Made by a program: the position numbers and the translations under genes. 64,000 nt of DNA, taken from positions 717,177 through 781,176 of the forward strand of contig OZ025652.1 in assembly GCA_964019335.1 (NCBI GenBank), read 5' to 3'. The DNA comes from Diplonema japonicum. Lineage: Eukaryota > Euglenozoa > Diplonemea > Diplonemida > Diplonemidae. Positions 43,001-51,424 of this stretch are shown in pieces. Within the stretch, counting starts at the first letter, position 1, and each line of letters opens with the position of its first letter. Below the pieces are notes generated by a model that saw only the letters and a program-made list of their open reading frames with translations, searched no databases and was not told the origin of the DNA.

Positions 43001-43221
43001 ATGCAGCGTGGGACCCGTCCATGCTTGACTACATAGGCACGCAAGGCACTGTAACATCTGTCCCCAGCTCTGAAACCTTGGTTGTAAGGTTCCCTTCAAC
43101 AGCCAGCTTCACATTCCATACGTCCACAGTGCTTAAGACTTCTGGAGTGGAGATTTGCATATTCCACAGAAGACCCACCGATTGGCCTTTTGACTACCCC
43201 GCTCCACCCACTTATACTTAG
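37003..43221 (+). CDS. Giant secreted multidomain protein (PAN/apple, ricin-B-like, F5/8C-like), 2072 aa
   Basis: A hydrophobic N-terminus (MLILLTAVLSAW) suggests a signal peptide. Cys-containing apple/PAN-like modules are seen at about residues 58-111 (CAQLCFNMLSCTYFEY), 297-360 (CGARCSITPSCSYFLW) and 1701-1770 (CVEHCCSLHWCTGVALKY). Residues about 407-522 look like a ricin-B beta-trefoil (DLCVSHDAANSLVLVPCS, PTLCIEIALHAYATLKPCS). Discoidin/F5-8C-like regions occur near 683-806, 820-966 and, most clearly, 1340-1486 (GDWYQIDIEG, ARYIRIIPLKWY). A LamG-like stretch lies near 1550-1613 and a Cys-rich knot at 1937-1963. Many NxS/T sequons support glycosylation. No C-terminal membrane helix is visible, so it is secreted or held by partners. 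All module types bind carbohydrate or protein, so an adhesive surface or matrix role is likely. The start follows AACATCACAG. Confidence 0.75.
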   Translation: MLILLTAVLSAWRDGVKNITYDGVNGFDHGRSPEVPHLELSGYNGAPWGRLVVEGGTCKDKENILLSYQAGTVDICAQLCFNMLSCTYFEYNTANHTCHYVVMTTYPKRCVSYEFNETNTYAMVLPGTPVVYNTESIAFLCECHFTESKIYSSYEYNAFPQVTAEASGDWGLTDYFSIQLSTRDTTTTTVTSAESRYATLVSRKPHVSALVLSDGSIQFEASRLLGDACLCPAGTISWASPYDFSFSRVGSLLTIKVNGKATVCTHILHHLFKLTPLFSSMSFASIPSAWRAIENQYVRCKDSYTLLVSQGEDQTRDDCGARCSITPSCSYFLWEEARDRRYVSNANSHVATCTLYSSCALLNATLMADGTLTENATYNGTGTLYAMQPRYQGNVMGWAVMSVQTTDAVCLRTVSQSNIPAVGDKLFGSVCHEGASSLPLTSQMFKYDNGTLRVFLSDDLCVSHDAANSLVLVPCSNRAYFVKFSDSTYRLASDPTLCIEIALHAYATLKPCSGNYQNQTLILTTHAAHTTTYHFTDTSGLNNWIVTGGTATHSYEATARGIAPYPLNDVSSHDPITVRSPVFCSPTSVSFTVSGGRGLTSSIMPYESGYLGIVLRDIATNQITKYHTQDHFYFSTQSVTWTDTVIPSDHCYSLELYDDATSYLVLQDVVVTSKGTPYCNEISAVRVRNPRGGATLHLKEVKLFTPAGENIASAGSTVVTASSSLYHDTLRYVNDGDATSEVNYHENLNATVAEWVMLAFDKTVLSEVVIVASIHGRTCMNEAECLRESSSLLVELLSEGKVVQQYTSLDASDGNVTQEVCGFGRHNGSFVATSPEKCVDGLYDTNHPCSITSTDQTTTSPYFKLDLGATQAVARVTFYVKVENTTDPLYEVWIGANGDGPYAADPSNTQCFPAAYTIGNTTYAVEYQANISSATSFEVSCQHMGRYVYVVYPEAFSFEVYEVQAYAEPSALVPVESPALEVSAFSSLPVLRRTDSLQDWSQAACTIVPVKSISVNVESCNVDTRVALSTVPNPSNETQYHHRNSTALPPEFSFIVSLSTKYGTLLVDNVDEEVTLGGRTCSGVGIPWVLSRDGDAITVSHDGTNITLSRKYSGELYGCVLPYEEQAVWYATETCSDNDLLTCGGTSKYITPISIGGDSELNRTEGSMTATIQDVNIETKYGVESRLSLSQTLNRHAGGNVTSWNTCFNDYVFTFARDDAAYSATKVLLEFNTTLTVWVKIYVQSEVVPGWLTLHGWSAVPRSSMRKYSLAIDDRLTTRAIYVKKFEANELVEVSGLGTATTDVLASPYIVCVSTSLDVELDSGRYLTMYESFDGALGKCSRPSLRNVADAYRSASSVVHGTPGKGLHRGRLDSLRAWKAQNGGILGDWYQIDIEGTVSLVQAIVTQGHEEQYLAHSEWVTLYTLNYSVDGVVWDVVDAGRTWDANYDYKTHVTHTFAAPLWARYIRIIPLKWYRAMALRAAVITCDADVTTHTGLFLNTTGSCIAEQDSSNKVEGNASLLLRSGYASYACEEAVVSKIITTTITPTEIVIWGRVSDARRSGAWVFTLEATAYSGASYVEFSTGSGGSFFAGTPLHSAGGVESNVWFCLTIRFVQKNGRVIALKWALTGTAPAGTKVQRGQARGLIVVDWQQAITGLKMSKKVPEADSWFDALQVFTDSTTPGALSYSFDSEDDIDPSSKCDRYVGYNVTRTGDFSLHRLTALDLPYLSHRHCVEHCCSLHWCTGVALKYSNDTLFNNRGCRLMRQAFFSTEPDHYQELYFNNWQWQFLLKYAVVSLASTSSPVLEVNEHEMRALDLSPSLVLNYTLHFRGALLDLTASVVRDAFTSSVSSSQELRGFTSLKDTVLPLSAVDVTSYPPYVTVSLYSAANYHITGDEVLSWSYFNEALKGANVTLSKGGGVVGAVDLPVVKLRGSGRCDGSTACNKRPCVCSSLECQRAYICGCRSPSMPIPQVAFTSFTEGSVVYLVNDAQYVRYQQKQHAAWDPSMLDYIGTQGTVTSVPSSETLVVRFPSTASFTFHTSTVLKTSGVEICIFHRRPTDWPFDYPAPPTYT

Positions 43222-43311
43222 CATTTACACCTAAGGAAGTCATAGTAGTTATTATCCACTTCATTCACTTTGTATTTTATTGCAGTCACACCGAAGGAAC
43301 TAGAACGGAAA

Positions 43312-45054
43312 ATGAGAATCATATGGGTTGTGTTACTTGTGAGTGCAGCGTTTCTTTCGCTGTACGGCGTGTCAAACGGGAGGTTGCAAGGTGACGTGAA
43401 AATGAGGATGGTGAGACTACAGTCGAAGACCAGGCAAGTGCAGCAGACGGATGAAAACAACGACAGCAAGCAGGAAACAGCAGAGCCGATTCCGATTGAG
43501 CACGAGAAAGGCGGGGCGGTTTGTGCTTCTAACATGATCGGTCATTGGTGTTGGAAGAGGGGAACTGATCTCAAGAATGCTTCGGCATTGGTGATCCTTG
43601 GCAAGCACGGGGGTTATGAAGATCCTGTGGCAGCTCTGACTGATGCAGGGTATGCTGTCTGGAAGAGGAACACAGGGTGTTCTGACGACGCATGCAAGGT
43701 CTATGACAACGCAGGAGTCGAGATTACAAGGAGAAACAAGGCGAGCTTGCGAGCCTTCGGCGACGCTTGGGGGTACCTTGGCTACTTGGCCGATGCTTCC
43801 CCGGCTCGCCCTGTTTTCAACGATCTTATCTTCCTTTCCTCACCTGCTTTTAGTAGTCTGGGTGCGGAGCTACCTGAAATCGAGAAGAAGCTCAAGGAGT
43901 TCAGGAGAACAGGCCGCTTGACGCCCATCGATGCTGACGCGACAGCGTCGCCAGTTTCCGTGGACTTCCTTGAAAAGTACAACGAGCTCTTTGGTGTGTC
44001 ACTGCCACCGGACTCCTCAACGCTCACCATACGCCAGTTCATCCTCCCAGGGAGCTGCCTTTCAAAGTTTAAACCCGAATACTTCCGTAAAGTATTCACC
44101 ATGCACGTGGCAAGCGGTAATCAAGACGCTGCTTTTTTGCACCGTTTGTGGGGCCTGCTGTTTAAGGGCGTCGTCAGAGCCCACACAGCACCCCTCCATC
44201 CGTCCTCCTCAGAAAACGTCTTCATGATGTCTTGGAACGCAGTCGGGTTCTGGGCGTGGGATCCTTCGGCGCCGCACGTGCAGCACACATTGGCAGTCAT
44301 TGGAGGCTCAACAGTGCACCCCACAACCGAGTTGGTGAGAAGGGGCATGAAGGTGTGGAAGGTGCGCAAAAACTGTCGAGAACACCACCTGGCCTTGTGG
44401 GGCCAGCAGTATATCGGGGACCTTTCGAACGTGTGCACGGAGAGTTGGGGTTACTTACAGTATCTTGCAGACCCTGACGTAGCTAAGGCAACGGCAGATT
44501 ACGTGGTATTCATACACGGTCACCACGAGGCGTGGCATCAGCCTGGGGACATCGGCGTTGTGATACAGGAAGCTGTGCAGTGCGCAGAAGTGCGCAAGGC
44601 ATATACACCGTTGGTGATTTACGATATAACAAAATACTGGGTCAGGGGGTGGGGCAACGATGGCACAGCGTCGAAATGGATTTCAATGTGGAACTCGGCA
44701 CTCGGTAAAGCACCAACTTCTCAGATGGTGCCAAACAATGTCAAGAACCTTCACGCCTGGGCAGCAGCAAGCTTCGTAGTACCGCAATCAGCGATCACGA
44801 AACACCCCCCTTCTTTTTATCAACTCGCTTTGAAAGAAAAAGCGACTAAAGGCCGTCAAGGCCTCACTGGTTTCTTCTTTGAATACACGTGGCACCTTTT
44901 CTTTGGGATGGCCCCTGTGATATCGCCTGAGGATCTGAAGATCCCTCAATGCCCTAACATGCTCTATGCGATCAATCATCCCAAGTTTATTAGGCAGAAG
45001 GCTGCCAAAATAGCACGGATGGAGAAAAGTCTTGCAGATCTGACATCTCTTTAA
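43312..45054 (+). CDS. Secreted or membrane-anchored tandem DUF3431-like protein, 580 aa
   Basis: Residues 1-22 form a signal peptide or anchor (MRIIWVVLLVSAAFLSLYG), followed by a low-complexity stem, the topology of a type II Golgi enzyme. Two related halves follow (about 75-275 and 305-555). Matching landmarks are GHWCWKRGTDLKNASALVI versus GFWAWDPSAPHVQHTLAVI, AVWKRNTGC versus KVWKVRKNC, and DAWGYLGYLAD versus ESWGYLQYLAD. The second half keeps the DUF3431-type YVVFIHGHHEAWHQ and SFVVPQSAI; the first half has LIFLSSPAFSS there, so it has lost the His-rich centre. DUF3431 proteins have been linked to glycosyltransferase-like folds; the reaction is unknown. The start follows TTTTATTGCAG. 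Confidence 0.7.
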   Translation: MRIIWVVLLVSAAFLSLYGVSNGRLQGDVKMRMVRLQSKTRQVQQTDENNDSKQETAEPIPIEHEKGGAVCASNMIGHWCWKRGTDLKNASALVILGKHGGYEDPVAALTDAGYAVWKRNTGCSDDACKVYDNAGVEITRRNKASLRAFGDAWGYLGYLADASPARPVFNDLIFLSSPAFSSLGAELPEIEKKLKEFRRTGRLTPIDADATASPVSVDFLEKYNELFGVSLPPDSSTLTIRQFILPGSCLSKFKPEYFRKVFTMHVASGNQDAAFLHRLWGLLFKGVVRAHTAPLHPSSSENVFMMSWNAVGFWAWDPSAPHVQHTLAVIGGSTVHPTTELVRRGMKVWKVRKNCREHHLALWGQQYIGDLSNVCTESWGYLQYLADPDVAKATADYVVFIHGHHEAWHQPGDIGVVIQEAVQCAEVRKAYTPLVIYDITKYWVRGWGNDGTASKWISMWNSALGKAPTSQMVPNNVKNLHAWAAASFVVPQSAITKHPPSFYQLALKEKATKGRQGLTGFFFEYTWHLFFGMAPVISPEDLKIPQCPNMLYAINHPKFIRQKAAKIARMEKSLADLTSL

Positions 45055-45208
45055 GTGACTTGTCTTTTTTTTTTCCAGCGCGGCCGGTGAGCGCAAAAAC
45101 GCATACCTTAAAAGAATAGTTTTCCTTTTTTTCTTCCCTTTTTTGAGAATAGTTTGTATGCATTGTTATTAATATTTGTTCCCACGCACAGCAGCATGGA
45201 TAGGTAGC

Positions 45209-47292
45209 ATGGAAGACGATGAAATGATGTGGCCGGAGACAGCGAGCGAGGTAGAAGAGAGGGTACGGCAGATAAGAACTGCCACGCAGAAGACGTGGGA
45301 TACAATCGGCAACATGCGTGAAGGTGAGGAGCTGACCTACGATAAAGTCATCAGCCCTCTTGTGACCGTAGCGAATTACAAGACGAACCCATTGGTTTGC
45401 GAAGCGAAGTTCCTGCAACACTGCAGCCCTAAACCCTTGCTGAGGGAAGCAGCCGGTAAGGCAGGCGAAACGTTTAAGAAACTACGCCGGCAAGGAAGAA
45501 TGCGCGAGGACGTCTTCCGCACTGTAAGACGGTACGCTGCAGGCCGCACGGAACAGCTTGACAGCAGGAAGTTGCATTTCCTAAACAGTATCCTGCGCGA
45601 CTTCAGGCGATCTGGTCTGAGTCTCTCCCCTGAAGACAGGAACAAGCTGGAGCGGTTGCTTGTTGAAGAGACGAAGCTCTGCAAACGGTACAACGCAAAC
45701 GTAGGAGAGGACAAAACAGTGTTGCACTTCAAACCCGAAGAGCTGCAAGGTGTCAGCGAGAGGTACATCCAAGACCACCTTGTTGACGGCAATGTGTGCG
45801 TCACTCTCAAGTACCCCGACGTCTTCCCTATCATGACACGATGCGCTGTGTCAGAGACACGCAAACAGGTGGCAGCAGGTAGGGAGCTGCGCTTTGGTGA
45901 CAACCTGGAACTCATGGTGAAGGTAACGTCAATCAGGAAAGAGATAGCCAATTTACTAGGGTACTCCAGCTATGCTGACTATACGTGCGAGAAGGCCATG
46001 GCGGGGACAGCATCAGAGGTCAAGAAATTCTTGAATGAACTAAAAGACAAGCTTGCAGCATCAGGGAAAAAGGAATACCAGCAGCTCCTGAGATACAAAG
46101 CACGACACATGGAGGAGATGGGCAAACCTTTTGACGGCCTGTTACAACCGTGGGACATACAGTACTACTCAGAGGTGATGACACAGGCAGAGTACGGCAT
46201 CGACCAGGCAGTTGTCGCCTACCACTTTCCTTTGGAACATGTGGTCACAACGACTCTCCAGCTGTATGAGGGACTTCTAGGTTTACGTTTTGTGGAAAAG
46301 GAAAAGGGCACCTTCCGCTCATGGCACCCGTCAGTAAGGTTCTTCAGCGCATATGACGGTGACACGAAAAAGCGCATGGGAAGCTTCTACCTTGATGTAT
46401 GTGCACATGTATTGCAAAAAAAAAAAAAAAACTTTCCCTAACAGCTGCACCATCGCCATGGCAAGTACCCACACGCTGCAATTTTTTATATTAGGAAGCG
46501 ACGCGGGACCAGAGGGGCTGTGTCCTGCATGCTCGCCGACCTCCCTGAAGGATCCCCGGATAGGCCATCATGCATCGGGCACAGACAAATGAGCACTTTC
46601 TTCCATGAGTATGTTTATCAGGCTTGTACCATAGTCACCACAGGTTTGGCCACATAATGCACGGTATATGCGCAGAGGGCGACGGCAACATGACACGGCT
46701 TGCGAAGTGCCCTCGTGACTTCATGGAGGCCCCAAGCCAGATGTTGGAGAATTGGTGCTGGGACAAGAAAATTCTGAAATTAATGAGCAAACACGTCACG
46801 ACAGGCAAGCCCCTCTCTGACGAGCTCATTGATAAGCTGGTGAAGAGCCGCTTTGTGAATGCTTCCATAACAACACTAAATAATATTTTTTTGAGCTCGG
46901 TGGACCTGGCGCTGCACATGACGCCTCCAAACACCGTTGAAGAGGCGCAGGCTCTCGTCGATAACCTTAGGCCAGAGATCACGATGCTCGCAAACCCACC
47001 CGGTTGGAACATGCTGCGCAACTTCTGCCATGTAGTTGAGCACTATCCTGCTGCGTACTATTCATATCTTTGGTCGGAAGTTATCTCGGCTGATATGTTT
47101 TGTTCCAAATTTGCAGACGGTATTTCCAATTCGGCAGTGGGCCGCAGCTACCGTGACCTTATCCTGGCCCCAGGGGGCGTGGGAAACAGTGCAGATCTTG
47201 TCCATTCATTTCTTGGAAGAGAGCACTCGCAGTACCATTTCCTGAAGCAGCGTGGTGCCATCATTGACGAGCCAGATCCCAATGCTAAGTAA
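45209..47292 (+). CDS. M3A metallopeptidase (thimet oligopeptidase-like), three exons, 666 aa
   Basis: Zinc oligopeptidase of the thimet/neurolysin family, which trims short peptides in the cytosol or organelles. Exon 1 (45209-46396) encodes the helical N-domain. Exon 2 (46445-46608) encodes LHHRHGKYPHAAIFYIRK and ends FFH plus GA. Exon 3 (46644-47292) begins with G and continues FGHIMH, so splicing builds the HEFGH zinc motif (His450, Glu451, His454). The third ligand is Glu479 in MEAPSQMLENW. A downstream HYPAAYYSYLWS matches the substrate-binding HYxAxYYxYL region. Introns are 48 nt (46397-46444, with an internal A tract) and 35 nt (46609-46643), both GTATGT at the 5' end. The start is MEDDEMMWPE; an upstream ATG in the leader opens a three-codon frame. 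Confidence 0.93.
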
Positions 47293-47899
47293 ACCTTTTG
47301 GCCACACAGCTGCCCTGGTGCAATGCCTGACACAGGAACAAGGGATTCATGCATCCCGCATAAAAGGCCGGAGAGAAGGAACGTTCTTCGTCTTATGCTC
47401 CGTCAGGCGCCTTCCCCTGTCCAGAACATTGCGGCACTGGCAGTTGTGTGGCCCCACAGGTAGATACAAGTTAGTCGGGGCTTGGTACAATGCTGGACTT
47501 ACACTGCCTCCATTGCAATCCCATGTCATTGGAGACGAAAATTTTCACTCCATGCCATGTTCAATGGTGTCTATCTACGGACCTTTATTTTATTGTTTTT
47601 TTTATTTATTTGCATTATTTTCTTCTTTTTTTTTCACTTATTGTTTTCCTGCTTATTATTTTTTTTACTGTGGCTTTATTTTCTTCCTTCTCCCCCCCTT
47701 TTATTTTCCTTTTACAATTCTTCATTTCTCCCCTCCTTTTTTTTTCGGAGTGGCAATTTAGACCGTGTGTCACATGCTTACACTGGCTGTGTTTCTTACC
47801 TGGTTTCTTTGCACACCGACCGTGCCTCCTTACTTCCTTACTTGCAGCTCTTTCTATTCTTTCCAGCAAAGCACCTTCGACAGCATTAGAAGACATTAC
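47293..47899. other. Spacer between peptidase and esterase genes
   Basis: 607 bp. The first 290 bp is mixed sequence with no family-like frame; the rest is strongly T-rich (47590-47760), then a pyrimidine tract with TTTCCAG and CGACAG sites directly before the esterase ATG. It probably holds the 3' UTR of the peptidase and the splice acceptor of the next gene. An upstream open extension of the esterase frame (from 47774) lacks support. Confidence 0.6.
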
Positions 47900-49453
47900 A
47901 TGTATCACGCTATTGTAGCAGCAACGCTTTTGGGAGTGGCGGCAGGTGCACCTGTTGTGGACATCCCCGGACTGGGTAGTCTGGAGGGTAGACAGAGGAC
48001 TGCAGGTGTTGAAGTCGACGAGTTCCTTGGTGTGCAATACGCCACAGCGGATCGATGGGAAAGCCCTGTAGAAGTGAAGCCTTGGAACAACACAAAGCGC
48101 GCCACAGCCTACGGCAACACGTGCCCCGGTTCACGTTGCATCAGGGACGGCGAAAGGGATGCAGAGGAGTGTCTGTACCTCAACATCTACAGGCCCAGCA
48201 ACGTGGCAAAGGGTGATAATATCCCTGTCATGATCTGGGTGCACGGTGGGTCCTATACCTTCGGTTGCTCCGACCAGTACGAAGGCCAGCAGATGATCGC
48301 TCCTTCCAACTCGTCTGTGATCGTCATCACCATGAACTACCGCCTCAACGTTATGGGCTTCCTAGGAAGCGACAAGATGAGGGTGTCTGACGGGAGCACC
48401 GGGAACTTCGGTCTCCAGGACCAGAGAGCAGCCATGCTGTGGGCAAAGAAACACATATCCAACTTCGGCGGAAACCCCAACGACATGACGATCTTCGGCG
48501 AGTCTGCAGGTGCTGGGGCCATGACCGTTCACCTCACTTCAAAGAAGTCTGCCGGCATCTTCACTAAGGTGATAGCGCAGTCGGGTCTTGGCTCCTCTTG
48601 GTCGGCTAACAGCCTTTCAAAGGCTGAGGCGACATTCGCCACAGTGCTGAAGCACACCAACTGCTCTGACGTTGCCTGCCTCAAGTCCTTGTCCTCTTTG
48701 AAGCTGCAGGAGGCAATCATCTCTCTCGATGTGGAGCACTTCAAGCACTTCTACTTCGCACCTGTCGTTGACGGTGTCGAGCTGACGGCCCTCCCCATCG
48801 ACAGCCTCAGGAGTGGTGACTTCAACAAGGGCATCCCCGTCATGGCAGGCGTCAACAGGGACGAAGGTGCTGCCTTCGTGGGACCTATCTCCCAGGCTGA
48901 TGAGCTCCTATTTGACAGCATGATGCTCGAACTGGACCTCGTCAAGTCGCCATTGGATCTGATTGAGTTGAAGCGGCTCTATGCCAATGGGACATACGAG
49001 TACCCGAAGGTGTTGGGGAAGCATGACTTCTGGTGGTGGGTTTTGGTCAGGGCTCTTAGTGACCAGATGATCACATGCCCCACGAGGATGGCACTGCGGG
49101 CACTCGTCCAGCACAACGCTGCTTCTGTCAACATGTATGCGAACATGCTGTCATACACAGCACCTGGTACTGTTGCCGTGGGACACGGGGCAGACTTGAA
49201 GTACGTGTTCAACTGCCAGGGGAAGCCTCTGCAGTCCTCTTGTGCCTTCGATAACGCCACAGAAACTGCCTTTGCATCCACTATGTCCTCCTACTGGTCG
49301 GCCTATGCTGTGAAGGGTGTTCCGGCTACCGCTTGGCCGATGTACGATGTTGCTAAGGACAACCACTTCAACCTTGATGTGGGCCCCACGGGTATGAAGA
49401 CCATGGAGCATGTTAGAACAGAACCCTGCAACTTCTGGGATAGACAACTCTAG
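47900..49453 (+). CDS. Secreted type-B carboxylesterase/cholinesterase-like, 517 aa
   Basis: Alpha/beta-hydrolase that cleaves carboxylic esters. Residues 1-18 are a signal peptide (MYHAIVAATLLGVAAGAP). Family marks are FLGVQYA, EECLYLNIYRP, the oxyanion VHGGSYTFG, GNFGLQDQRAAMLW and the nucleophile elbow GESAGAG (Ser202). The acid is Glu322 in NRDEGAAF and the base His429 in VGHGADLKYVF, so the triad is complete. Conserved Cys residues and NxS/T sequons fit secretion. The physiological substrate cannot be read from the sequence; calling it a cholinesterase would be too specific. No introns. It follows a pyrimidine tract with CCAG and CGACAG sites. Confidence 0.93.
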   Translation: MYHAIVAATLLGVAAGAPVVDIPGLGSLEGRQRTAGVEVDEFLGVQYATADRWESPVEVKPWNNTKRATAYGNTCPGSRCIRDGERDAEECLYLNIYRPSNVAKGDNIPVMIWVHGGSYTFGCSDQYEGQQMIAPSNSSVIVITMNYRLNVMGFLGSDKMRVSDGSTGNFGLQDQRAAMLWAKKHISNFGGNPNDMTIFGESAGAGAMTVHLTSKKSAGIFTKVIAQSGLGSSWSANSLSKAEATFATVLKHTNCSDVACLKSLSSLKLQEAIISLDVEHFKHFYFAPVVDGVELTALPIDSLRSGDFNKGIPVMAGVNRDEGAAFVGPISQADELLFDSMMLELDLVKSPLDLIELKRLYANGTYEYPKVLGKHDFWWWVLVRALSDQMITCPTRMALRALVQHNAASVNMYANMLSYTAPGTVAVGHGADLKYVFNCQGKPLQSSCAFDNATETAFASTMSSYWSAYAVKGVPATAWPMYDVAKDNHFNLDVGPTGMKTMEHVRTEPCNFWDRQL

Positions 49454-49724
49454 TTGCAGTTTGCGTAACACTTTAATTTCGTGAGCCGCGTGCACCTAAC
49501 TTCGATCATTCTTGTTGATAAACACGCACACCAGATAGAAACAGCGGACCCCGTCCGTTGGTCATCTGGGCTCTCAGAATGTACGGGACATCGCTCTCAT
49601 GTTTCTCTTTTGATGCACACCGCTCCCCATTAATCGAGAGCCAACAACGTGCGATGATTGTTTCCCTTTTTTTTTTCTTCTCACCCTAGTGCCTTACCCT
49701 TACACCTTGCAGGCTCCAAGAAAT

Positions 49725-50893
49725 ATGTCTGCACGTAGTGCGTCTCCCAATAAACCGGAAACGGTTTCAGTTATCGTGAAAGAAGAGGATGTCCCTGCGA
49801 AGCCTAATGTAGAGACCCCCCCCATGCTGATGGGCATTGAGATACGATACTTGGTGCTCCCACTGCTGACTGCTCAGAACGCAAGTGCAGTGTTGTTGAT
49901 GAGGGCTGTGAGAAGTCTTCCTGGGCAGACAGAATTCAGCACACAAACGGCAGTTATCATGCAGGAAATCTTCAAAGGGCTCGCGTGCATGTGTATCCTG
50001 CTTGCGAGTGAGAAGACCCTAAGCTCTGCTTGGAACAAGCCGGCGGAAGCGCTGAAGACAGTATGAAGAAACCCGTTTTTCCCTTCCATGGGACGTTAAC
50101 AAATAATATAATAACACACAGTCCATCCCTGCGCTGCTATACCTCTTCCAAAACAACATCCAGTTCCTTGCTGTGACCATCCTTGACGCTGCCACTTATA
50201 CAGTGTCGTACCAAAGCAAAACACTGTGGACAGGTGTCATGACTGTGGTATGAAGGGGGACATCGTTTTGAATGACAACCACAGCTGTTGTTGGGGAGGC
50301 AGTTGACATGCAGCAAATGGACCGCCATCGGGATGCTGAGTGTGGGTGTGGTGTTGGTGAATCTTGGCGGGTCGAGCAAGTCGGAGGCGAAGGCTGAAAG
50401 GCCGATGTCGCCTGCTGAGAGGTTCATGGGACTGATACTGATCAACATGGCGGCGGTGGCCTCGTCGTTGGCAGGGGTGTACTTCGAGAAGATTTTGAAG
50501 GAAGTGAAGGTCTCGCTATGGACGAGGAACTTGCAGCTGGCCTTCTACAGTGTGATCTGTGGCTACTTCACCCTGTGGATGTCGCCGAATGACAAGCTGA
50601 AGATCGAGGAAAACGGGTTTTTCCATGGCTACACCCCCGCAACATGGGTCTGCATCACCGTCAACGCATTCGGCGGCCTGCTGTGCGGTGCTGTCATCAA
50701 GTATGCTGACGCTGTGTCAAAGGACGTCTCTATTGGTGCCAGCATCGTGTTGTCCACCACTGCATCTATCTTCTTCTTTGACTATGCTGTGAACCTCCAG
50801 ATCATCATGGGTATAATAGTTGTCATCTATTCAGTATTCATTTACTCCGGCAATGCCAGGAATCCTATTGAGGCTGTTTGCTCTGTGTCGTAG
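49725..50893 (+). CDS. Nucleotide-sugar transporter, SLC35A family, three exons, 356 aa
   Basis: Golgi/ER antiporter for a nucleotide sugar (UDP-galactose, UDP-GlcNAc and CMP-sialic acid transporters are in this family; the substrate is not decidable here). Exon 1 (49725-50060) has a soluble N-terminus and the first membrane helices. Exon 2 (50122-50247) encodes the signature SIPALLYLFQNNIQFLAV with LDAATYTVSYQSK. Exon 3 (50285-50893) has the rest, including MLSVGVVLVNLGG, NMAAVASSLAGVYFEKILKE and YADAVSKDVSIGASIVLST. About ten hydrophobic segments are visible. Introns are 61 nt (50061-50121, GTATGA to AACACACAG, the longest found) and 37 nt (50248-50284), both phase 0. The start follows CACCTTGCAG. 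Confidence 0.93.
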
Positions 50894-51388
50894 GCCGGGA
50901 GGGGAGAAATCAAACAACCATTTCCAGTGTTTTTTTATTATTTTTTTTTTTTTTATTATTCATCTTTTCTTGGAAGCGAGGAAGGGGGTACCTCCATATA
51001 CACTTAAGAGAAAAAAAAACAAAAAAAAAAGGAAGAAAGAACGCTAGTTGCATTTTCAAAAAAAAGAGAAAAAACAAAAGAAAAAAAAAGGAGGTTTTTG
51101 TATTCAATCCCCATCTCGCTCCCTTTCCATTCTCCCTCCTTTTTTTGCAACCCCCCCCCTCCCTTTTTTGTGTGGAATTTTAAAATATCTGGCAAAACCT
51201 CTTTACGTTCGTGGCATTAGGAGTGCTTTGTCATCCCCCCCAAGGGTATTTAAAGCTTTTAAGCTGCGCAACGTGAGTAAGAAAAAGGGTTTTCTTGCCT
51301 GATTCGTGATCAAAGTTTGATGGAGATAAGAAGACGGGGAGAAGAATGTTTTATTTACGATCGTTGGTAATGGAAGAGAAAAAAGAAT

Positions 51389-51424
<36 letters not shown>

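Noticed and set aside
46397-46660. M3 peptidase as two separate broken genes
   Set aside because: Two GTATGT introns join the frames and rebuild HEFGH and the family sequence between.
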